From: CAZPNX01 sp964518765 | GTDB lineage: Bacteria; Edwardsbacteria; AC1; EtOH8 | Length of the DNA stretch: 13,271 nt | Direction: 5' to 3' | NCBI GenBank assembly: GCA_964518765.1 | Contig: CAZFJC010000038.1 | Location: 1 to 13,271, forward strand | Shown: piece by piece, positions 7,161 through 13,271 of the stretch | Layout of the letters: every line of letters starts with the position of its first letter | Position numbering within the stretch: the first letter of the stretch is position 1 | The notes under the pieces: generated by a model | Seen by the model: only the letters and a program-made list of their open reading frames with translations | What the model was told of the DNA's origin: nothing | Database searches by the model: none | Program-made: the position numbers and the translations under genes

Positions 7161-8923
7161 TAAAATTTGATGCTGATGGAGGCCGAGGCCAACTCCTGCC
7201 GGTAGCCCTGGCCGGGGTCGATCCGGTCGGTCTGAACGATTCTGCCGGCCTGAAGACGATAACCGAAGGATGTGGATAATTCTCCCGACAGAGTGGCGGT
7301 CAGGCTCAGCTTGTGGCGGTCGGTGAGGCCGTCTTCGGTTCGTGATTGATAATACTGGATTCCGGCGGCGGCCTCGGCTAGCTTGCGGAAGAGTCGGCGG
7401 GAGGCACTGGCCGAGGCGGTGTGGGTTTGGGTGGTGGACGGCGAGGAGGATGAGGTATAGCCGTACCCGGCATCAAAGCGGATACCGAAATAACAAAGTC
7501 CGATCCCTGAGCTCAGGCTCCGGCTTTGATAGCGATAGGTCTGGTAGGGACGATGGGAGTAATCCACCCTCAGCGAGATGATGCTCAAGGCCCCGGAGCT
7601 TAGGTTGCCGCCGGCCCCGGCGGTCCAGCCCAGTCCGGGGGCGGAATCGGCCCGGGCCTTAAAGACGCTGCCCTGGAGCAATGTCATGATCTTGGCCGGC
7701 CACTTGACTTGCAGGAGTCCCTCAAGCTCGCTCTTGTCGGTCTCCAGGTAGGGGCTGCCGAAGCTGCGGAAACCGTCGTCGGTGGAGGAATAAGTAAGAA
7801 AGGCATCCACATCAGGCGTTGAACAGGCTAGTTTGGCAAGATATCCCCAGCCGCTGGTCCTTTGCCCGACGTCGGTCTTGGTGTTGGTACCGGCCAGCTC
7901 CAATTCCATCGAAAAAAGCCCCAGTGTTTTTCTGGCCGAGAGCCAACCGATCCGGTTGCTGGCCGGATGAAGGGAATCGACATATACCAGGGTGTCGGTC
8001 AGGCCGAAGATGGTGTCGGCCAGGACCATGGTGGTGGCTCGGAAACGTATGGAATCCGGGAGGGAGGCGGACTGGTCGTAGCCCTGAAGGTAGCCCAGCG
8101 CCAGGAACAGGCTGTCTTTCAGCGAAACCCCGGCCCGGCCTCCGTACAGATACTGGGCGAAAGTGCTGAGCGTGGTGTCGGCCGAGGCGGTGCGGCAGGC
8201 GGTGAAGTCGACGGCCAGAAGATTCTTGCGGTAACTGCCCAGCAAGCCCAAAGGAAGGGCGTTGGCGAAGGCCAGGGAGGAGAATGCAGGGTAAAACTCG
8301 CCCAACGAAACCTCAAGCCCCTCCCGGGTAAGCTGTACAAGCCCATGGGGAGCGGCGTCATACGAAGGATCATAGCTGAGATCCCCCTGGACCAGGCCGT
8401 CCCAGAGCGGACCAGTGAAGCTGGATTCGCCTGTTGGCAGGTGCCCGATGGGCGTGGAAAGGCCGAGGCCGGCCGTATCCCGGTCGCAGGCCGCGTAGCG
8501 CCACCCCAGGCCTATGGAAAGCTCCCAGGGGAAGGACTCTGTCCCTACGGAGGTTTCGTCCTTGACTGCGGTAAAAGACCATCTTTCCGACAAGAGCGTA
8601 TCGCCGTTCAGAACTCCTAAGACGGATATCAAGTGGGATCCTTCGGAGGGAGGCTCGGGCGATATATAGAACAGGTAGTCACCGGTTATCTCGGCTTCGG
8701 CGGAGACGTCGATGCCGTCCACCAACAGCCCTATGGAAAGGCCCTCGACCCCGGCAAGGAGAACCGACACCTCCACCGGTTCATTTCCGGGAACAGTAGA
8801 ATCCGGCAATGGAGCCAGGATGATCAGCGATCCCGAATCCATCGCTCCGTTTGGCCCGGGCTCCTGCCCCCGGCAGAGTGGTGCCAGCGCCAACAGCAAC
8901 ATCGGTCCCAGCAAGCGCCACAT
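7160..8923 (-). CDS. predicted outer-membrane beta-barrel protein with N-terminal Ig-like domain
   Basis: A 587-residue protein with a signal peptide (MWRLLGPMLLLALAPLCRG). Residues about 30-117 look like an Ig-like domain (LAPLPDSTVPGNEPVEVSV, ending in LLSERWSFT). From about 130 to the end the sequence alternates short amphipathic strands with Ser/Thr/Gly/Asp-rich turns (for example LGLGYLQGYD and RFDAGYGYTSSSSP) and closes with ASISIKF, whose final Phe is typical of outer-membrane barrels. No known transport or enzyme motif is visible; a size near 450 residues for the barrel part would fit 18-22 strands (estimate). It is transcribed alone: a terminator lies upstream at 8985-9012 and a sigma70-like promoter at 8930-8958 sits only 6 bases before the ATG. 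An internal ATG at residue 8 is the alternative start, but it would remove the only N-terminal Arg of the signal peptide. Confidence 0.82.
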   Translation of the reverse strand: MWRLLGPMLLLALAPLCRGQEPGPNGAMDSGSLIILAPLPDSTVPGNEPVEVSVLLAGVEGLSIGLLVDGIDVSAEAEITGDYLFYISPEPPSEGSHLISVLGVLNGDTLLSERWSFTAVKDETSVGTESFPWELSIGLGWRYAACDRDTAGLGLSTPIGHLPTGESSFTGPLWDGLVQGDLSYDPSYDAAPHGLVQLTREGLEVSLGEFYPAFSSLAFANALPLGLLGSYRKNLLAVDFTACRTASADTTLSTFAQYLYGGRAGVSLKDSLFLALGYLQGYDQSASLPDSIRFRATTMVLADTIFGLTDTLVYVDSLHPASNRIGWLSARKTLGLFSMELELAGTNTKTDVGQRTSGWGYLAKLACSTPDVDAFLTYSSTDDGFRSFGSPYLETDKSELEGLLQVKWPAKIMTLLQGSVFKARADSAPGLGWTAGAGGNLSSGALSIISLRVDYSHRPYQTYRYQSRSLSSGIGLCYFGIRFDAGYGYTSSSSPSTTQTHTASASASRRLFRKLAEAAAGIQYYQSRTEDGLTDRHKLSLTATLSGELSTSFGYRLQAGRIVQTDRIDPGQGYRQELASASISIKF

Positions 8924-8929
8924 GGGGGA

Positions 8930-8958
8930 ATAATGCCAGAAAAGAGGTTAAAAGTCAA
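8930..8958 (-). promoter_or_regulatory. sigma70-type promoter directly before the barrel gene; possibly leaderless mRNA
   Basis: On the - strand TTGACT (8958-8953), 17 bases, CATTAT (8935-8930), then TCCCCC and the ATG at 8923. Both hexamers are close to the TTGACA/TATAAT consensus with ideal spacing. Transcription would start at or next to the ATG, leaving no room for a Shine-Dalgarno site, and none is seen upstream of this ATG. Confidence 0.75.
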
Positions 8959-8984
8959 GGCTTCTACGGCGCATCAAACTCATG

Positions 8985-9012
8985 AAAAAGGGGGGCCTTG
9001 GCCCCCCTTTTT
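8985..9012 (-). terminator. intrinsic terminator after the PorV-like gene
   Basis: Arms 8985-8997 and 9000-9012 are exactly complementary (13 pairs, practically 12 with a 4-base loop). A run of G/C (GGGGGGCC) is followed on the - strand by TTTTT. It begins 16 bases after the stop codon of the PorV-like gene. The palindrome has A5 on one side and T5 on the other, so it could act in both directions, but only - strand genes are near. Confidence 0.93.
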
Positions 9013-9027
9013 AACGGTTGCCGGGTA

Positions 9028-9918
9028 TCACCGACTATAACCAAGGCTAAGGGTATGGGTGTACCCAAGAGCGGAGGAGGGAATGACCGCGTAATCAAGG
9101 CGGATACCCTGATAGTTGATCCCAAAACCCGCCCTAAGCCAGGACATGAAACCATCGTCGCGATCGGTCCTGAGTCCGATCCTTAAGGCAAGATGCCTGG
9201 CGAACCAATACTCGGCGCCGGCCGCCAGGGCCGGAGCGTCGTCGAGGGGCGCTTCGATCGCCAGGGCCGGGGTCAGCGGAAGGTTGTGGAAGTAATAGGT
9301 GGCGCCCAGGCTGAAGGTCACGGGCAGGCCGGAGGCCTCCTGGATGAACTTCGGACCCGGCCCCAGGTTGCGGGCGGCGGCTCCCAAAGTGACGCGGCTG
9401 AACTTCTTGACCGCCCCCAGATCCAGCATCGGCGCCCCGGCCGATTCGTCCTCTATCTTTTGGCTCAGGTAGCGGGCCGAGGCTCCCAGCTGCAGCTTCT
9501 GTTTCTGCAGCCTGTAGGCAAAGCCCAAGCTGAGCGCCATATCGGAGGCGGTGAAGGAGACAGGGTTTCGGGCATGCTCGTCCAGGCCGTCCAGATCTCC
9601 GTAGTCAAAGTAGCTTAAGGCTAGTCCCAGGGAAGCCTTCCGCCAGGATTTGGCCCCTGCCAGGTAGCCATAGTACATGTCCAAGTATGTCGGCGTAAAC
9701 GAGGCGGTGGCCGCCCACCCACTCAAGTCAGCTAGGCCAGCCGGGTTCCAGTGTACGGAATATATATCGCCCGAGACCGCAGTGAACGCCTCGCCCATGG
9801 CCACCGGTCGGGCGCCCTGAGGTAGGGTCAGGAAGGTCGCGGCCCTGTCGCCGGGATCGGAAAGCGCTGGGGAGGCCAGGGCGGCCGCAGCCGCCATCAG
9901 TGCGATTATCATTTTCAT
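9028..9918 (-). CDS. PorV/PorQ-family outer-membrane protein
   Basis: A 296-residue protein with a signal peptide (MKMIIALMAAAAALASPALS) followed by the hallmark N-terminal block of the PorV/PorQ (UPF0164-like, FadL-related) family: GARPVAMGEAFTAVSGDIYS then VHWNPAGLA at about 35-63. The rest alternates beta strands of an outer-membrane barrel (for example LGLALSYFDYGDLDG and LRAGFGINYQGIRLDYAV) and ends HTLSLGYSR. Family length is usually about 300-400, so it looks complete but lacks a terminal aromatic residue. In type IX secretion PorV binds the C-terminal signals of cargo and shuttles them from the translocon to the attachment complex; whether this lineage has a full T9SS cannot be seen here. 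The ATG at 9918 has AAGGA about 8 bases upstream and starts only 12 bases after the stop of the propeller-protein gene, so the two form an operon: a sorting-domain protein and a shuttle-like protein made together. Confidence 0.9.
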   Translation of the reverse strand: MKMIIALMAAAAALASPALSDPGDRAATFLTLPQGARPVAMGEAFTAVSGDIYSVHWNPAGLADLSGWAATASFTPTYLDMYYGYLAGAKSWRKASLGLALSYFDYGDLDGLDEHARNPVSFTASDMALSLGFAYRLQKQKLQLGASARYLSQKIEDESAGAPMLDLGAVKKFSRVTLGAAARNLGPGPKFIQEASGLPVTFSLGATYYFHNLPLTPALAIEAPLDDAPALAAGAEYWFARHLALRIGLRTDRDDGFMSWLRAGFGINYQGIRLDYAVIPSSALGYTHTLSLGYSR

Positions 9919-9930
9919 GGCTTTTCCTTT

Positions 9931-11925
9931 TTACCTGATGATGGCTATCTTGCCCTTTTTGAAGCCGGCCGGGCTGTCCACGTGGTAGAGGTAGACGCCG
10001 CTGGCCGAGGAGGGGCTCCAGGTGGCCAGGCCGTCACCGTCGGACTCTTTTAGCTCCTTGACCAGACGTCCCTTGATGTCGTATATTCTGATGGTGGCCT
10101 GAGCGGTTAGCCCCTCGAAATAGACGTCTGTATGGCCGGAGTAGGGTTTGTAGGGATTGGGAAAGACCTTAAGGCCGTCCAGATTTGAAGCGGCCTGGGG
10201 GCCCTGGACAACGATGCGGATGGAATCGCTATCCGTTGTCTGGTCATTGCCCACGGCCCGGAGCTTGAGGTAGCCGACGTACCTCCCGGCCGGCGTGCCC
10301 TCGGGTATGTACAAGGTCACCGCACCTTCAAGGGAGGCGCCGATCTCCAGCGCTGGGAACGGCGAGGGCGACTCCACGAAACCGGTGAGAATGCGCTGGG
10401 CCGGGTCGCCCACCTGATGTAACGTGAGGTTCGAAGCGTTTATCGAATCCATCCGGGCGGTGCTGGGGCCGTCGGCCGGGTCCGGGTTTAAGGCTCCGCT
10501 GGTGTTGGCCAGTCGGAAGCGGCGGGAGACGTAGGCCGGGCCGGCCGGGAGCTCCCCGAAATCGAGGCTGTCGCCCACCGCATCGCCCGCGTCGGGGAAG
10601 ATATCCAGGTCCACCTGGCTGGTTACCACCCAGCCGCGGCGCGAATAGATGTTGCCGTCCGCGTCCTCACCCAGGTCCTGCCACACCAGGAAGAAATTGG
10701 TAACCGTCCCGATATTGGCGGTGGCCATGGCCGGCGGGTAGAAGGCGTAGCCGTAGGTGGTGGCGTCGTAGCCGGTGTAGGTGTCGAACATCTTGTAGGA
10801 AACTCCGAAGGAGTCGCTGGAATCGCTGTAGGCGGCCATTCGTATCTCGAACCTGGTGCTGTCTGCGCCAAAGCTGCTATGCCAGGCCACCACTAAATTA
10901 CCATTAGTGCGGTCGATATCAACCCGGGGGCGGAAGTTCCAATCGCCACCGCCTTTGCTCACCCAGAGGTTGGGGGTAAAATAGGTAGCGGTGTCGTACT
11001 TTTGGCTGAAGAACAAATGTGGCCGGCTGTAATCGGTGGCCGGGGGTATACGTGAGTCCTCCCAGACGACCAGGCAGCGGCCGGGAACGCGGGTGATGCT
11101 GGGCTTGAGCCTCCGGGCCCCGGCGGTGAAGTCGTCGCAGACGGTGTCGTGGGTGGCGGCAAAGGTGGCGCCGTAGTCGGCAGACTGGTTGGCGCAGATG
11201 AGCGGATGCCAGTCGTTGTTGCTGATGCCGCTGTTCGACTGCTCGTAGACCACGAACACCCGGCCGCTGTCATCGGTGGCCACATCCGGGTTCTTAGCCG
11301 GGCGGGTGGTGTCGGCGTTGACGATGACCTGTCCGAAGAAGCCGTTCCCACCGTTGATGGACTTGGCGCACATAACCCGGGTGGGGTCGGCCCCCTCGCC
11401 GTTGGCCCACACCAGGTAGAGGATGCTGTCGCTGGGATCTACGGCGATCTTGGGCATAGGCCCCCGGTTGACCTCGGAGTCCTGGTTGTTGCGGACCACC
11501 ACCCCCTTGACGGTGTCTGGGGGCGAGAACGACAGGCCGCCGTCGGTGGAGCGCGAGAAATAGACACGCCAGAAGCTGTCCGGATAGCGTACCTGCCACA
11601 CCAGGTAGATATTGCCGCCCTTTCCCCGGACCAGCCAGGGATAGGCATTGTAGAGCGAATCGGGGCAGACGGTCAAATTGACGCTGAACGTGCCGCCAAG
11701 GTCGGTCGACCGGGAGAAGCAGATGGCGCTGGTGTCATTTTGGTCCCGATCGTCCTCCCAGACGCTGTAGATGTTAAGACTATCGTCGATGATGGTGTAG
11801 GGATGGATAGCCGGATGGCCCGAGGCCCCGGGAGCGTCGTCGACCCTGACCGGAGGTCCCCAGGTGATCCCCTGTGCCAGGGCCAGGGACGACAGGCACA
11901 ACAAAAGGGGTAGTAAAAGGCGCAT
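9931..11925 (-). CDS. secreted beta-propeller-like (sialidase/BNR-type) protein with T9SS/FlgD-like sorting domain
   Basis: About 664 residues from ATG 11925. That start is preferred to the in-frame ATG at 11940 because a GGAGA site lies 9 bases before 11925 inside the longer reading, and because MRLLLPLLLCLSSLALAQG is then a normal signal peptide at the true N-terminus. The first 400 or so residues contain repeated blades with Asp-box-like motifs (SRSTDLGGTF, SRSTDGGLSF, SINGGNGF, SADYGATF), each near an IYLVW or VFVVYE strand, as in BNR/sialidase-type propellers. Conserved sialidase catalytic residues are not evident, so a binding or structural role is as likely as an enzyme. A beta-sandwich-like region follows (about 440-575). 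The last 84 residues form a FlgD-like/T9SS-type domain: KVFPNPYKPYSG, TIRIYDIKGRLVKEL, SASGVYLYHV, KGKIAIIR. The operon also contains the PorV-like gene; its promoter is the ECF-type site at 11966-11994. Confidence 0.87.
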   Translation of the reverse strand: MRLLLPLLLCLSSLALAQGITWGPPVRVDDAPGASGHPAIHPYTIIDDSLNIYSVWEDDRDQNDTSAICFSRSTDLGGTFSVNLTVCPDSLYNAYPWLVRGKGGNIYLVWQVRYPDSFWRVYFSRSTDGGLSFSPPDTVKGVVVRNNQDSEVNRGPMPKIAVDPSDSILYLVWANGEGADPTRVMCAKSINGGNGFFGQVIVNADTTRPAKNPDVATDDSGRVFVVYEQSNSGISNNDWHPLICANQSADYGATFAATHDTVCDDFTAGARRLKPSITRVPGRCLVVWEDSRIPPATDYSRPHLFFSQKYDTATYFTPNLWVSKGGGDWNFRPRVDIDRTNGNLVVAWHSSFGADSTRFEIRMAAYSDSSDSFGVSYKMFDTYTGYDATTYGYAFYPPAMATANIGTVTNFFLVWQDLGEDADGNIYSRRGWVVTSQVDLDIFPDAGDAVGDSLDFGELPAGPAYVSRRFRLANTSGALNPDPADGPSTARMDSINASNLTLHQVGDPAQRILTGFVESPSPFPALEIGASLEGAVTLYIPEGTPAGRYVGYLKLRAVGNDQTTDSDSIRIVVQGPQAASNLDGLKVFPNPYKPYSGHTDVYFEGLTAQATIRIYDIKGRLVKELKESDGDGLATWSPSSASGVYLYHVDSPAGFKKGKIAIIR

Positions 11926-11965
11926 GGCATCGTTCTCCATATTTTAAGTTAGAGGTGCCCGGATA

Positions 11966-11994
11966 TTAGAGACGGTTCGCATTAGATCAGTTCC
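11966..11994 (-). promoter_or_regulatory. ECF-type promoter of the propeller protein-PorV operon
   Basis: On the - strand GGAAC (11994-11990), 19 bases, then TCTAA (11970-11966), in the context GTCTCTAATAT. The -10 element ends 40 bases before the preferred ATG at 11925. Two more TCTAA copies occur nearby on the same strand (11986-11982 and 11953-11949), spaced 16-17 bases apart, so neighbouring start sites or an operator array are possible. It lies in the 71-base gap shared with the divergent hemW gene. Confidence 0.72.
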
Positions 11995-12011
11995 CTGAAA
12001 ATGCAGGATAT

Positions 12012-13139
12012 ATGAATTCTGTCTACGTCCACATCCCCTTCTGTCTCTCCAAGTGCCGCTACTGCGGCTTTAACTCGGCGTCGGTTCCCTCCAGGGAGCT
12101 GGTGGAGCGCTACTGCCGGGCCATCGGACAAGAAATCCGGATTTCGGATTACGGATTTCGAAATTTGGAAACGGTGTATTTCGGGGGCGGCACTCCGACC
12201 ATCCTTGCCCCGAAGCATCTTTCGGAAATTATGTCCGTGTTGCAGGAAAAGGCCGCTATCATCCCGGAGGCTGAAGTCACCATAGAGGCCAACCCGGAGA
12301 CGGTCGATCTGGGCAAACTCCGGGCTCTCCGGGACACGGGCTTCAACCGGCTGAGCCTGGGGGTGCAGTCGTTCGACGAAGGGGCCTTGAAGCTGCTGGG
12401 GAGGGTACATGACGGCAAAAGGGCGCTGCAGGCTTTCGAGCAGGCCCGGGCGGCCGGGTTCGACAATGTGGGCATCGACCTGATATACGGGGTGCCGGGA
12501 CAGCAATTGGCGCATTGGCAGAAAGACATTTTAAGGACCACAGAGCTTGACCCGGAGCACATCTCGGCCTACTCGCTCACCTACGAGCCGGGGACCGAGT
12601 TCGCCTCTTGGCGGGATTCGGGAAAGATAGCACCATGCCGAGAGGAGCTTGAAGCGGAGATGTTCCTGGCGGCCAGGGAGATTCTGGGCCAGGCAGGCTA
12701 CCAGCACTACGAGGTGTCCAACTTCGCCAAGCCGGGCTTTCGCTCAAAACACAACCTCAACTACTGGCACTGCGGCGATTACCTGGGTTTCGGGGCCGGG
12801 GCGCACTCGCATCTGGACGGAAGGCGCTGGGCGAATATAGGTTCTCCTGAGGTTTACGCCTCTAATGTCGAAAAGTATGAAAGCACGGTCGATTTCAAGG
12901 AGGAATTGACGCGGGAACAGCGGATCTTCGAAGCGATTTTTCTGGGACTGAGGATGGTAGAAGGTATAGGGATCGAGGGGTTCAAGGCAAAATGGGGTCA
13001 AAGCCCGCTGGATTACAAGCCGGAAGAATGGGATGATCTTTTCTCGAGGGGAATGGCCGTAATTACCGGCCCCAACCTTAGATTGACAACTAAGGGCCTG
13101 TTAATGGCTGACGGCTTACTTTGTAAGTTTGCTCCTTGA
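12012..13139 (+). CDS. hemW: HemW, radical SAM haem chaperone (HemN-like)
   Basis: A 375-residue protein, normal for HemW (about 370-400). The radical SAM cluster motif C11-x3-C15-x2-C18 (FCLSKCRYCGF) is followed by GGGTPT at 58-63, EANPE at about 94, RLSLGVQSFDEGAL, DLIYGVPGQ, HISAYSLTYEPGT, HYEVSNFAKPG and HNLNYWHCGDYLGFGAGAHS, all characteristic of the HemN/HemW group. HemW binds haem and a [4Fe-4S] cluster and delivers haem to target proteins; it is not the oxygen-independent coproporphyrinogen oxidase (HemN), which has a different, longer N-terminus with CxxxCxxCxC. The ATG at 12012 has AGGA only 3 bases upstream. No clear + strand promoter is seen in the 71-base divergent gap. Residues 42-50 (IRISDYGFR) come from a short AT-rich tandem repeat and are atypical. 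A terminator follows at 13165-13187. Confidence 0.95.
   Translation: MNSVYVHIPFCLSKCRYCGFNSASVPSRELVERYCRAIGQEIRISDYGFRNLETVYFGGGTPTILAPKHLSEIMSVLQEKAAIIPEAEVTIEANPETVDLGKLRALRDTGFNRLSLGVQSFDEGALKLLGRVHDGKRALQAFEQARAAGFDNVGIDLIYGVPGQQLAHWQKDILRTTELDPEHISAYSLTYEPGTEFASWRDSGKIAPCREELEAEMFLAAREILGQAGYQHYEVSNFAKPGFRSKHNLNYWHCGDYLGFGAGAHSHLDGRRWANIGSPEVYASNVEKYESTVDFKEELTREQRIFEAIFLGLRMVEGIGIEGFKAKWGQSPLDYKPEEWDDLFSRGMAVITGPNLRLTTKGLLMADGLLCKFAP
12138..12158 (+). repeat. three tandem 7-base units inside hemW
   Basis: CGGATTT, CGGATTA, CGGATTT in tandem, flanked by AAATC and CGAAATTT, giving an AT-rich patch in an otherwise GC-rich gene. It also has inverted symmetry (AAATCCG 12133-12139 with CGGATTT 12152-12158). 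It encodes IRISDYGFR between the radical SAM cluster motif and GGGTPT. The reading frame is kept. Confidence 0.75.
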
Positions 13140-13142
13140 AAG

Positions 13143-13271
13143 CTATAAAGAATGGCGTAGAAATCCGCCCAGGGCGGTTTTCTGTTTATAAGCAATCGAG
13201 CCGTTAGTATAGCAGTAGTTGTACAGTTTCACCACGTTGTTGACGCGGCCCTGGTTGGTTCTTTGAGGAAA
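13143..13271 (-). CDS. possible 3' end of a convergent gene running off the right edge
   Basis: On the - strand one frame is open from the window edge (13271) to TAG at 13145-13143, giving 42 residues that include GRVNNVVKLYNYCYTNGSIA. In its first half, codon third positions are mostly G or C (ACC AAC CAG GGC CGC GTC AAC AAC GTG GTG), which looks like real coding DNA. Against this, it would end 3 bases after the hemW stop and contain the hemW terminator hairpin within its coding sequence, and the + strand is also open here in one frame without a start codon. I recognise no family. Without sequence beyond the edge it stays a weak candidate. Confidence 0.3.
   Translation of the reverse strand, partial: FPQRTNQGRVNNVVKLYNYCYTNGSIAYKQKTALGGFLRHSL
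13165..13187 (+). terminator. intrinsic terminator of hemW
   Basis: CCGCC (13165-13169), loop CAG, GGCGG (13173-13177), followed by TTTTCTGTTT. The A-run before it (13161-13163) can partly extend the stem. It lies 25 bases after the hemW stop codon. The short 5-bp core makes it moderate in strength. Confidence 0.7.

Noticed and set aside
12012..13139. Naming the radical SAM gene hemN (coproporphyrinogen dehydrogenase)
   Set aside because: Length, the position of the CxxxCxxC motif at residues 11-18 and the lack of HemN's fourth Cys (CxxxCxxCxC) fit HemW.
13195..13265. tRNA-like string (TTAGTATAGCAGTAGT followed by TTCACCACG and GGTTGGTTC)
   Set aside because: It recalls a D-arm and anticodon loop, but the anticodon stem does not pair, there is no GGTTCRA T-loop, and no acceptor stem is possible.

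Overview
The window is GC-rich (about 60% by eye) bacterial chromosomal DNA with classical Shine-Dalgarno sites. It carries surface-protein genes of the type found in the Fibrobacteres-Chlorobi-Bacteroidetes (FCB) group and neighbouring candidate phyla: two proteins end in FlgD-like / type IX secretion (T9SS)-type C-terminal domains, and one is a PorV/PorQ-family outer-membrane protein. I infer an uncultured FCB-like lineage. The sequence does not let me name a phylum. I see no mobile element, CRISPR array, rRNA or tRNA.

Layout. Left edge, + strand: the 3' end of a secreted protein gene with a FlgD-like sorting domain and an apparent one-base frameshift (2-353), then an uncharacterised polytopic membrane protein (410-1582). 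A perfect 19-bp hairpin (1601-1643) ends this side and serves the convergent - strand genes too. From 11.9 kb down to 1.67 kb everything is on the - strand, in four transcription units: (i) a beta-propeller-like secreted protein with a sorting domain plus a PorV-like protein, ending in a strong terminator; (ii) a predicted outer-membrane beta-barrel protein with its own sigma70-type promoter; (iii) a FecR-domain/coiled-coil protein; (iv) a lipoprotein, an ECF sigma factor, its zinc-finger anti-sigma factor and a six-repeat Ig-like secreted protein, the last three genes linked by 4-base ATGA overlaps. Divergent from unit (i) is hemW (12012-13139), a radical-SAM haem chaperone with its own terminator. 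At the right edge a - strand reading frame may be the end of another gene.

The main discovery is regulatory. Units (i), (iii) and (iv) each begin with the same ECF-type promoter, GGAAC (or AGAAC) - exactly 19 bases - TCTAA. In each, 40-42 bases separate the -10 element from the start codon, and the leaders share a TCT-TAACTT-like core. Unit (iv) encodes the sigma factor itself, so the simplest reading is an autoregulated local ECF regulon that controls a set of cell-surface and periplasmic proteins. Unit (ii) lies inside the cluster but uses a TTGACT-N17-CATTAT promoter placed so close to the start codon that its mRNA may be leaderless. The promoter of unit (iv) also lies in an inverted repeat whose other arm covers the lipoprotein ribosome-binding site, which suggests a second control layer.
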